In this document: positions 10,856 to 20,681 of the stretch, in pieces | How the letters are laid out: every line of letters starts with the position of its first letter | Position numbering within the stretch: position 1 is the first letter of the stretch | Origin: Rallus limicola | Taxonomy: Eukaryota; Chordata; Aves; Gruiformes; Rallidae | Assembly: GCA_022605955.1 (NCBI GenBank) | Contig: JAKCOZ010000032.1 | Coordinates: 7,130,001-7,194,000 of the forward strand | Length of the DNA stretch: 64,000 nt | Direction: 5' to 3' | Program-made: the position numbers and the translations under genes | Notes under the pieces: generated by a model | Databases searched by the model: none | Seen by the model: only the letters and a program-made list of their open reading frames with translations | Told to the model about the DNA's origin: nothing

Positions 10856-12616
10856 GTATCACAGGAAGACAGCAGAAAACACAGTGTGCGTTGTTGATGC
10901 TTAGGAGTGTCTGCAACATGAAGTAACATGTTAGGCAAAGATGGTTTTGTGCTATGCAGAAGAATGGCCCTGTCCCCAGCAGCCTCTCTTCTCAGGGGTA
11001 ATGCCCAGTTGGAAGAAAAGCAATGATAATTAAGCAATCCAATTCCTCTACTGGATGTTCAGACAAAACAACCTGTTTGCCTACTGAAGGGGCTCTGCAA
11101 ATAAGAAGTATTTTCCAAAGTGTGATTTATTCTAAACATCTAAAATATTCCAGAGTCATTTGTGATGGAAACATCATAATGAACTGCATACCCAGTTTCT
11201 CTGTTGATACTGCAGTAATTCAGTGTGCAGGAAACGGATTTTGGTGGGATCATCAAACATCTCCCTCCAATACCCACAGAGTATCCAATAATAAACATCA
11301 CCAAGAGACAACTAACGGGCAGATCAAGATTGAGCCTTGGACTGCTTTCAACAGGGTGTTGGAGACCTTCCCACGATGATGTAACTGTCACTAAAACATT
11401 GCTACCTGCAGGTCTAACTAAATTGTCTTATTTTGAATTGTCATACCAAAGGAGATGCTTTTGAAGAAAAAAAATCACGGGGACGTGTGCTCAACAGAAG
11501 TTTGCTACAGTTACAGAAGAAATAAAGATACTAATTCCTCCCAAACCCGTATTTATATCAATTCAAAACTGAGTAGAGCCCTTTTTCTCCATTGCAGAAC
11601 ACAGCTGGCCTCAGAAGAAAAGGTGGCCCCTTCCCTGGAGAATGTCTCTTTGACAGACTAGCAAAAAGCTAAACAGTATTTCACAGGATGTTATGCAGAA
11701 AAAAAAAAAAGCAGCTCCTTAAGAAGAAAGTATTCATAATAAAAGCTCCCTGGAATTTGGTAAGCACGTGATTATCATGGCACATAAAGCATCACAGGTC
11801 AGTCCCTGTGCAAGTGTGGGGATCAGAGTATTTTATCCACAACTTCCTTAGAGAGCCAAGAAGACTATCAAAAACTTAGAGAGGCTCCAGGTAATTGGTG
11901 TGCAGTGCAGTTTCCTCGGCCTTGGAAAGCTGCCTTTGGACATGCCGAGAGCACGCACCCGACACCAAATGAAGCACAGGTGTGGCTTTGGTGGCACTCT
12001 GTGAGGTGAAATTAAATGTTCTTTCCCTAAGCTCTAAAGAGAAGTGTTCTGCTGTTTCTAAATAAGCTTTTCTGGCATGTAAATTTAACGGATGTACCAT
12101 GCACCCCAGAAAACACACCCCACAAAAAGAGAAAAGCTGAACTGCGGTGTGGAGCAGGACTTGCCTTGGCTTGGGGAAGGACACAGAGGGACAGCAGCCC
12201 GACCCCGTGGCATGGCTTGCCCAGGCCCAGCCAGCCCAGCTGGGCCAGCTTGAGGCTCATCCCTGGATAAAATACTGTTAGTGATGGCAGGGTGAAAAGG
12301 AAAGCTGCATAATTAATTTGGCAGAAAAATAAATGCCATGCAGCATGTCGGATGTATTTAAGAGAAGCAGAGAGTTTTTCTGGAAGAGAAATACAACTGC
12401 TGTCAAACCCAATTGTTGCTCTTGTGAATCTTCTGAGAATGTGCCGTGCCATTCTGCATGGAGGCGCCACAAAACTCTTTGGTTTGGCAAGTTAACCTAA
12501 AACCTATATAAATAACATATTAACAACGTACAGACCCGAAATCACACCTATTAGCCTTGCAATACAAGTTCTAGATGTGGCCCCTCCTCTTTTTGAGCAG
12601 TGTTAGGACAGCCTGA
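10856..12616. other. Single-copy stretch with overlapping open frames, no gene called
   Basis: Between about 11023 and 11464 two plus-strand frames (11023-11379 and 11225-11464) and one minus-strand frame (11391-11140) are open together. No conserved motif is recognised in any of them. Another pair of minus frames overlaps at 11876-12490. These look like stop-poor composition rather than genes. Confidence 0.4.
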
Positions 12617-12621
12617 ACAAC
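12617..12621. repeat. Target-site duplication ACAAC, left copy
   Basis: The five bases directly before the LTR at 12622 are ACAAC, identical to 13193-13197. A 5-bp duplication is usual for class III (ERVL-like) and some other endogenous retroviruses. Confidence 0.9.
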
Positions 12622-13192
12622 TGTCGTGGTTTCCCCCCCGGCTGTGGACCGAGATCCACGCAGCTGCCTGCTCCTTAAAGTAAAAGAGCAGGGGAAGAGG
12701 GGAAAAAGGGGGGAAACAAGGGAAGGGAAAAGGAAGGGGCAAATAACTCCAAAACCAAGAAACTAAGAGGCCCGTGGGTTGGGATAAGGATAGTTTACTA
12801 AGAGAACAGAAAGATCAAATATAACAATGCTCACAGGACTTTAGAGCAAAAGAATATGAAACTATTGATACCCAATGCAGTTTCTCACCCAACCACACAG
12901 CTCAGGCCGCACCACCCAGAGCCGTCCTGGAACCCGACCGTCCCCCAAGACCCTCGCATCCCGGAACCGCCCCCCTTCTTCCTCCCATCAGCCCCCTTTA
13001 TCCTGGACAGGACGTAATTGGCATGGAATACTCTCTCTGGCCCATCTGGGTCACCTGTCCTGGCTTTGACTGTCTGACTGCAACTAGAAACATCAGGGTG
13101 TTCTCAGCACTGCTTTCATTGTAACTCCCAAACACAGCATCCCATCCGCTGCTACACATGGAGTTAACTCTATCCTGACTGAAACCAGGACA
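12622..13192 (-). mobile_element. Solo LTR of an endogenous retrovirus (copy A), minus strand
   Basis: This is a 571-bp element. On the minus strand it opens TGTCCTGGTTTCAGTC, has a GGATAGAGTTAAC box, and ends GGGGGAAACCACGACA, so the ends are TG...CA. It is flanked by perfect 5-bp duplications. A CCAAT box lies at 13021-13017 (ATGCCAATTACGTC), followed by a TATA-like GGATAAAGG at 13003-12995 on the element's strand. There are no internal genes: it is a solo LTR, left after recombination between the two LTRs of a provirus. It is about 97% identical by eye to copy B at 17178-17746. Small open frames inside it are not genes. An ERVL-like class is inferred from the duplication length and terminal motif. 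Confidence 0.92.
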
Positions 13193-13197
13193 ACAAC
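13193..13197. repeat. Target-site duplication ACAAC, right copy
   Basis: Matches 12617-12621 exactly and defines the right border of solo LTR A. Confidence 0.9.
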
Positions 13198-13347
13198 ATA
13201 AACCCCCTTTTCTCAATCATATCATTATTTCACTACCAAACTCAGTTAATTACCAGTAACGTCACTGTTAAGAATTACCAAAAGCAGGGATGGGCCTTGA
13301 GATTTTAAAATCATCAAAGCGTTTGATGATCGAACAGGAGCATTTAC

Positions 13348-13682
13348 CTTCTGCTGCATCTGTTGAGTTCTCCCACCTGCACGTGGCACACCGCTTTCGC
13401 CAAGTTCAGTGATCCAGCCTCACAACCACAACTCAGTAAAATATCCCCTTCCCCAAGCCCCAGAGCATCAGCCAGATGCTGGCTGTCAAAATGACTGTTT
13501 CCCTCTAGCAGCAGGAAGTTTTCTGGCAGCTGTGAATTCTTCAGGTGACTCTGTTCAGTGACACTGGTTATGTTCATCAGGGTGTTACCAGCACTGCTCC
13601 CATCCCAACCCCCATTCCATTATAGGGCATTCCATCCCCTATTAGAAAAGAAATTAACTCCATCCTAGCCCAAACCAGGACA
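13348..13682 (-). mobile_element. Older LTR relic of the same family as the solo LTRs
   Basis: Read on the minus strand from 13682, it begins TGTCCTGGTTTGGGCTAGGA and continues with a GGATGGAGTTAAT box. It includes the GCAGTGCTGGTAACACCCTG segment, which aligns with GCAGTGCTGAGAACACCCTG in the young LTRs. Homology is clear for 13560-13682 and fades further left, so the left border is a guess. From an ATG at 13577-13575 a 78-codon frame stays open and runs into a consensus donor, AAG|GTAAATG, with the exon side ending at 13348. The frame may be LTR sequence that happens to be open, or an exon started by the LTR. No flanking duplication was found. Confidence 0.7.
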
Positions 13683-14866
13683 GCAGTGCTTCTGTGTCCT
13701 TATACTTAAACCTCTATCTTTGGAGGGATAAAACATCCTTGTCCAGAAGCTGACCTCCATGCTAACTGTATTTTTTAAAACCTATTTTCAAGATACATAG
13801 AAAGTAGCTATTGTCTCTTTGTATTACAGATGGAAAGGATACAAGCTGCGGGCCATTCCAGAGATCCAAGGTGATCCACCACGCTCTGCCAGGCCAGCAA
13901 TATTTAAGACATGAAAGATGTTAGAAAATACAAGGTCTGTTAGTAACAATATTTCAGCTTTTGCAATTTTTATCACAGCTTTTGTAATTCAAATTAGTTC
14001 CATTTAACACACCAGCCACTTTCAAAACATCTTCTAGAAGACTCCCCTTGTTCAGACTGCTACTGCTTTTGCTTTTAAATACAGAGCCACCAGTATTCAG
14101 AGGCCTAACTCACACCTATTTTCACTGGATCAAGTCTATGGATTTGCTGTACATGGGAAATTCTGACCCAAATGTTGTGGTTTAGGGGTTTTTAGTGTCT
14201 GTGGGAACAGTTACTTCACTCTGTCAGGGAAGAAGGTGATCTTTAAGACAGTTTCTTTTTCTAAGAAGCCTGCATTACTTAATGAAGATAACTGTCTTGT
14301 TAGTACAATAAATACATAAAAAGCACAAGATACAATTCAAGCAGATTTTTTTTTTTTAAACAAATAATCATTTAAGTACTTCAGATAAGATTATTTCTCA
14401 ATTTTCTTCAGTGCACAAAAGCAGTGACCAGTAAAGCTCTCGCCTTACACAAAGACACAGGTAGGATTTACCAATGCATAGTGCTTAACTTCCTGATCTC
14501 AATCAGCTGGCTGAGGACAGTGATGCTACACATATACCACCGCTGTTCTGTGGTGCACAGCAATCTATATGGGACAGGCAGGCTTTCTGAACGCATGCCT
14601 CAGGCTCTGACACTCCAAGACCACTCATAGTCTCTGGCATAAACAGGAGAACAGAATGGAAATGGTTTTGTAGTAGATTTTCTCAGTTCCAGAACTCCAT
14701 TTCACTCTATTCTCATGGAAGTTTGAGAGCAGAAATGATGAGCTTTCTTCAGATTTTAAAACTGGAGAGAAGAAACACAAAGTCAGTTTGCTGTTCAGCT
14801 AACAAATGGCTAGCTAATATGGTCACCATACCCTTGACAACCAGACCACGACAGGAGAATGACGTC

Positions 14867-14895
14867 CTGGTCAGACTCAAGCTGGTCAGACTCAA
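14867..14895 (+). repeat. Short tandem duplication, period 15
   Basis: CTGGTCAGACTCAA occurs at 14867-14880 and again at 14882-14895, separated by one base. Confidence 0.8.
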
Positions 14896-14977
14896 AACTG
14901 GGACAAAGAAAGACAGTGGAGGATACTGGTCACGATGCTCACTGCTGTTCAAGAACAAAAAGTTGGAGGTATTTCAG

Positions 14978-15007
14978 ATAGCATCCAGTTCAAATAGCAT
15001 CCAGTTC
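14978..15007 (+). repeat. Short tandem duplication, period 16
   Basis: ATAGCATCCAGTTC occurs at 14978-14991 and again at 14994-15007. It lies about 80 bases from the period-15 duplication. Confidence 0.8.
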
Positions 15008-17172
15008 TGAGATCCAAGCACCAGCCACTTGTGCAGACAGGCTGGGTCCTGGCAGGACTGCGTGGGGATCTTCCACTCCCGTCTCCTCAGCAAGAACGTC
15101 TCTTAGAAAAATCTTACCAAACAACATCGACATCCCTGAGACCAGCTCAGAAGGAGAACTGATTTAAGTGATTTCCAAAAAATTCACTGTTTTTTTCTCT
15201 GTAGTAATAAGACAAAAACGTTTCTATGAACCCTGTGATGATGACACACAACTCTCTTGGGGTCCCTTGCTGCTTTCTATCACGATGGGAGTCATTTTTT
15301 GTCAAGTTGTGAAATTAATTCCCTGATAACATATAAAGAACACAGCCGGCATTATGGTACTTAATAATCTGAAGAAGATCTACTTCTTACTGTTCACAGA
15401 ACTCGTGTTGCTTCAAAAGAAGCCCTGTAACACCAATACATGGATTATAACAGAAGGAGGGGCAGAAGAAAAGCTATTTTCAGCAGCTATAGCAGTGTGC
15501 TCACGTGACCGATGTTTAATTGGGTCGTGTCGAGGTTCTAATCTGATACTTCATTACCTGTAAACATTACCTATTTTTGGTTGGAAAGATCAAAAAGCAT
15601 GGATGTGTGAAAAAAAAAGAACTTTATTATTCTGTATAGTTTGTTTGTACTCTTATTCGTCTCTGTTCTTTGGCAACTGGGCTCGGTGTCAGCAACCCCA
15701 AGGGTGCTTGTGTGTATTTCTCCTTTACAATTTTTGGCTATGTCCAGTAATTCTGCAACTCTAACTTTCTTTTTGCAAGGAAAATAACCTCAGCCAGGCA
15801 TGCTGCAAATCTCAGGCGCTGGAATTGCACCTTTGAGCACCAAGAGACACCAAGAGGGCTCGCCCTTGCTGAATGGCCAGCTCAGCAATCCACATACCAC
15901 AAATTTCACATATCCTGATACTGAGGGTCTTGAATATTTCATTACTGCTTGCTATTAACATAGAATTCATACCAGGAGAGCTGCCCAAGGGAAACTAACA
16001 CCCACACTTCATGTTTTCAGGGCACTTTAAATCCTTCTGCAGCTTTGAAAACCTTGGTCTTTGTAGTTACTGTTTCTCTGTACTTACCAAAAATGAGATA
16101 TGAACTCTTGTTCCAAGTAGAAGGCAGTGAAAGTTCTGCTACTGATTTCAGTGGCATCAAGATCTCACTCCAGAAGTTCAACACAAGTTTAACGAAACCC
16201 TGTCTGACCTTGGCCACAGGTGTTTGACTGTGGTGCAGCATTCCCTACAGACACACAACCCACTCAAGGCAGTAATGCCTCTGCCGGGGGGCTGTTCTGA
16301 GCATTGAAGCAGCTGTCCTTGTTGTGAGTGCTGACACCATGCTCAAGTCCACATCAACAAAGATAACTTCCACGGACATGGAAACTAATACACTGTCTAA
16401 TCTGCCCATTTCTGAACTCCAGGTTGCTTTTGTTTTTGGTGTTCCTTGTCCTGGAACCCCTTTGCACATTTCCCCCTCTCTCTGCAATCTATGGGATGCA
16501 TATACAGCATTCTGGGTCCCACTACAAAGCTGGATGCCCTCTTCCATAAATATCAAAAGGCACCAAAATTTGCTTATCTTGGCATACATCAGAACTATGC
16601 TTTAAAGGGAAATGGAATACAGAAAACACTGCAAACATTAAAATAACCCACTATGCTTTAGAAACCCTTAGAGTTATGCAGTTGTTCTTTGTGATGAGCT
16701 CCAAGATGTATATCCTTTGGCAAAATCCTCTTTATTTGTTTCCTAAATGCTCACAAGATGTTGTGACTGCCACTATGCACCCATGCTAGAGTCTGAAGCG
16801 CTGTGCCCTCTGCTGCACCCATGTCCTCAATGGCACAGTGACTATGATGGCCAGTCAGTCACTGGCAGGAGGTGTTCCTGAAGATCAGGCATGTTTGCTC
16901 TTCAACCCTAAACTGGCAGATACCTTCCGCTCTGAATAAAGCCTTGATTAGAGGAGATGACCATCCTTATGCGCAGTCTCAATTCTGATAACATAACATG
17001 GCCTGGCAAGAACCCCAGGAGAAGCAGGCTGGCTAACTGTCACAGTTGTGCATAGTTGGGTGCTGAGAGAGAGAGGCTGCAGAAAATGGCTGCTGGAATC
17101 CTCTGCCAGCCTGATAGCGCCACTGAGAATCACATACAGGAGAAAAAGACTCAGAAGTAGCTGCATTTTTGC

Positions 17173-17177
17173 CACCA
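17173..17177. repeat. Target-site duplication CACCA, left copy
   Basis: Five bases before LTR B, identical to 17747-17751 and different from the ACAAC of LTR A. Confidence 0.9.
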
Positions 17178-17746
17178 TGTCGTGGTTTCCCCCTGGCTGT
17201 GGACCGAGATCCACGCAGCTGCCTGCTCCTTAAAGTAAAAGAGCAGGAGAAAAGGGAAAGGGGGGGGAAACAAGGGAAGGGAAAAGGAAGGGACAAATAA
17301 CTCCAAACCCAAGAAACTAAGAGGCCCGTGGGTTGGGATAAGGATAGTTTACTAAGAGAACAGAAAGATCAAATATAACAATGCTCACAGGACTTTAGAG
17401 CAAAAGAATATGAAACTATTGATACCCAATGCAGTTTCTCACTCAACCACACAGCTCAGGCCGCACCACCCAGAGCCGTCCCGGAACCCGACCGTCCCCC
17501 AAGACCCTCGCGTCCCGGAACCGCCCCCCTTCTTCCTCCCATCAGCCCCCTTTATCCTGGGCAGGACGTAATTGGCATGGAATACTCTCTTTGGCCCATC
17601 TGGGTCACCTGTCCTGGCTTTGACTGTCTGACTGCAACTAGAAACATCAGGGTGTTCTCAGCACTGCTTTCATTGTAACTCCCAAGCACAGCATCCCATC
17701 CGCTGCTACAAATGGAGTTAACTCTATCCTGACTGAAACCGGGACA
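17178..17746 (-). mobile_element. Solo LTR of an endogenous retrovirus (copy B), minus strand
   Basis: A 569-bp LTR of the same family and orientation as copy A. On the minus strand it opens TGTCCCGGTTTCAGTC and ends GGGGGAAACCACGACA. By eye it differs from copy A by some 12-16 substitutions plus length changes in the poly-purine stretch near the element's 3' end. Its own CACCA duplication shows a separate insertion, not the second LTR of one provirus with copy A. It sits next to, and probably inside, the older plus-strand LTR that continues at 17752. Confidence 0.92.
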
Positions 17747-17751
17747 CACCA
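17747..17751. repeat. Target-site duplication CACCA, right copy
   Basis: Matches 17173-17177 exactly and borders solo LTR B on the right. Confidence 0.9.
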
Positions 17752-18862
17752 GAGAATGGTGTGTCAACAAGACCACCATGTTGGCACATTAAGGGCATTG
17801 TGATACCTTGGGAACAGCCTGGAGGCCTGGGAGGGACAGTTAAGATGTTTGCATGTACTGAAAGAGGTGTGTTGAAGCAGCAACAAACTAAATAAATATA
17901 AGCAGTTGGCAGATACAAAAGGCTGGGAAGGTTGGGGGAGGAGGTGCCCAGGTGCCAGAGAGAGAGATGCCCCTGCAGCCCGTGGAGGAACCCATGGAGG
18001 AGGCAGACACCCGACCTGCCCGGTGGAGAGGCTCCACGCTGGATGGAGCCGGGGGAGACATAGAGAAGATGCCGTGACTGACGCTGGGATGAGCCCTGCC
18101 AGCACCAGCGACCTACAGAGATGAGCCAAACAGGTTTGCTGGGGGAGGCATCATAGCCCCGTGGAGGACTGGGACTGAGAGACACTGGGATTGATCGCTG
18201 CCTGCCAGAGCAGAGATGAAGCCCGCTGGGAAGAGATTTGCCTTGGAGAAAGTTCCTGGAGGACTGGGTCTCGTGGGTGAGATCCTAGGGTGCAGCAGGG
18301 GGAGGCTGTGTGGAATGGATGCCCCCATCCCGGCCGAGAAGGAAACCATCTTGCAAGGGACTGACCGAAGCCCCCATCTCCTAGTCCCTGCCCCCCCGTC
18401 CTGTGCTGCGAGCAGGAGAGGGGAAGAAGGGAGCAAACTCCTGGCTAAAGGGCAGTCTGCTTTAGAATGGAGGGGTGGGGGGAAGGTGTTCCCCAGACCC
18501 CCATTTCCCCAGTCCCTGCCCCTCCTGGGCTGCGACCGGGAGGGAAGAAGGGAGCAAACTTCTAACTCAAGCTGCTGAGGAGGGAGTGGGGGGGAAAGTG
18601 TTTGCCTGGTTGCATTTGTTTCAAGACTGCTGGTTGCACTCCTGACACTGGTTCTTTTTTCACTGTTTCTCTTTAGTGTAGTGTAATAATTTAGGTAACT
18701 TTCTCTCCAGCACTCTGTGCTGAGTCTGTTTTGCCTGTGTCATTAACGAGTTTGCCTCTTGAGCCGCCCAATTATGTTATTTCTCCCCTGTCCAACTAAG
18801 AAGGGGAGTAACAGACTGATTTTGGTGGGCGTCTGGCCTTTGGCCAGGGCTCAACCACCACA
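17752..18862 (+). mobile_element. Older LTR or LTR-flanking retroviral fragment, plus strand
   Basis: The right end has the typical close of a bird LTR: a CTGAGTCTGTTTTGCC segment, a TTTCTCCCCTGTCCAACTAAG segment followed by GGGGAGTAACAG, then TTTTGGTGGGCGTCTGG and GGGCTCAACCACCACA at 18862. Upstream are ATAAATATAAGC (TATA-like, about 17890-17903) and a G+C-rich, stop-poor 18.0-18.6 kb part with two similar blocks (CCCCAT...TCCCTGCCCC then GGGAGCAAACT). The length exceeds a normal LTR, so part may be leader or internal sequence. No gag, pol or env coding sequence is recognised. Antisense frames of 153 and 121 codons here are shadows. The left border and a flanking duplication were not found. 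Confidence 0.6.
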
Positions 18863-20656
18863 CTGATGCACTCCATAATACAAACCCTCCTTCACAAAAA
18901 AGATAAACTGAAATACAGTTCAGCTGTGGGACAATTCAACCTTCCAACCTGACTCCTGAGTGAAAGGATGACTTCTAGCCACCCTGATCAGACAGGGCTT
19001 CACACTGCCCATCTGTTTTCAAGACACACAATCTGATGATTCAGAGTTTGGCACTGTTCATAGAGAACAACTGCACAAGATACTCACTGGATCTCCTCCT
19101 TGGGGCTACCACCAGCCAAATAATTTTTTTTTCTTCATAATGAAGTAGGAGACAAAACCACAAACTGAAATTTAGCATGGTAACAAAACAAATCTCAACT
19201 TGGTTTTCCTGCTTCTTAAAAATACCATCAATTGTGCTTCAGAATCTGTCAATTAACTCACTATTTATTACCACAGCTACTAAGAAGCGACAGATGCGGT
19301 TTTGAATCTACACTGGAAAAAAGAGGCCGGGAGCTTCTGAAAGGATGAGAAATGACTGAACCAGTTGAAAGAAAATAAGCACACCCTTGAGACAAACGCC
19401 CAGGAGTGCTCAGTACCTGGCAATTTCCAGCCAAATTGCCAGAACAAATTAGCAGCTGTGCTTCTGCTGCACATCTCACACCCCAAAAATCCATACCAAC
19501 ACGGGCGCTGAGACAACGAGGAAAAACTGCTTTAGGAATTGCACCAGGCAAAAAAAAAAAAAAAAAAGAGATTCCCTTCAGAGCAAAGGATTTCTGCTAG
19601 CTTGAGTAGCATTCCAAAAAGTCAGAGGGTTTAACAGACCATGTGTGATGCACTGGAAGTGATCATCAGGTAAAGCAATACAGAGAAAATGTTTACTGTA
19701 GTTGCCTTTCACTTCCTGCCTTCCTGTATGAGGAAGGAGGAGCACAGGGAAAGAGAGCTTTGGAAAACGATGCATCAACCATCTGGAGATAAAAGACCCA
19801 CAGCAACAGCCATTAGGTCCATCTATCAGAAGCATCTTGCACAAGCTGTAAAACACCGGGGCAAACACTTCTTGCAGTGAAAGCAGCAAAGCCAAACAAG
19901 TACCAGCACCACAGCTCACCAGGTCTAAGATAAATGCAGCTCAGGCTCAGCACAGATTGAATCACTGTCAGAACCCTCAAACAAGACTCCTGGTTCAGAG
20001 GTTGAACTGAAAAGATAGCTGTCCTTACTGGATTTTGACTAGGGGAGGGAGTTTTATCCCCACTTTCCTCTTCTGACAGGTGCCTGTTCCCCACCCTCCC
20101 CCTGACGTTAACTGAATGAAGTTATGGTCTGTCACGTTAAACCTATTCCCACTGCAGCCTGCCTTAATCTTGTGCATCCAGATCGCCATTCATAATTGCA
20201 CACCTCATTTTACTGCTTTCAGTACTGGTTTATGTGGCCTAGCAGGCATTTAACAGTCAGGTGCAATCTCAAATGTACGAAGACGTAATTATTCATCAGA
20301 AACTTGTTTAGCCTTACATTAAGGAAGAGGCTGAGTAAACTACAAATACATTTTCCATCATATGATCTGGGACAATTCCAGTTGACTGCTCTTACCTTTC
20401 TGAATTGCCCAATGTATTCTTAAATGCATTTTAGAGCAAAGGGGAAATTTCACAGACACTAATACACTGAAATATTTATTCAGGTCACACATCATTCTGC
20501 CATTCATTGAACAGCAAGTAGCAATAAAACCTACTGCTTACATTATTCATCAGATGTAAAGAAGGAGTGGAGCTCATGAAACGTACCATTGTGTGCTAAT
20601 CTCTGGTGCAGTGAGTTTTTAAGCTACACTGAGTTAAGCAGGCTTTTCCCCTAACA
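18863..20656. other. Single-copy stretch, nothing recognised
   Basis: Contains an 18-base A-run at about 19550-19567. No retrocopy or element was recognised in front of it. Open frames here have no motifs. Confidence 0.45.
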
Positions 20657-20681
20657 GGTGTGTGTGTGTGTGGGGGGGGTG
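20657..20681 (+). repeat. (GT)n microsatellite followed by a G-run
   Basis: About seven GT units run directly into a stretch of G bases and then GTGTATC. Confidence 0.85.

Larger units (their letters stand above)
13683..17172. other. Single-copy stretch between LTR insertions
   Basis: No gene or known repeat is recognised. It contains a T-run at about 14347-14357, the paired short tandem duplications listed separately, and scattered short open frames with no motifs. The right end (about 17038-17172) may be part of the older element that continues after solo LTR B. Confidence 0.4.

Noticed and set aside
11023..11464. 118- and 79-codon plus-strand frames resembling a glycoprotein fragment
   Set aside because: Two plus frames and one minus frame are open together, no retroviral landmarks or LTRs flank them, and no motif could be confirmed.
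12875..13069. Same 64-codon plus-strand frame found at both 12875 and 17429
   Set aside because: Its duplication is explained by the two copies of the solo LTR, in which it is antisense to the element. It is not a gene family.
17724..18185. 153- and 121-codon minus-strand frames
   Set aside because: They overlap solo LTR B and the plus-strand LTR fragment, with Ser/Leu/Pro-rich composition and no motif. They are shadows of stop-poor LTR sequence.
19550..19567. 18-base A-run as a possible retrocopy tail
   Set aside because: No LINE or processed-gene sequence precedes it and no target-site duplication was seen. Similar T- and A-runs occur at 44148, 51816 and 55148.
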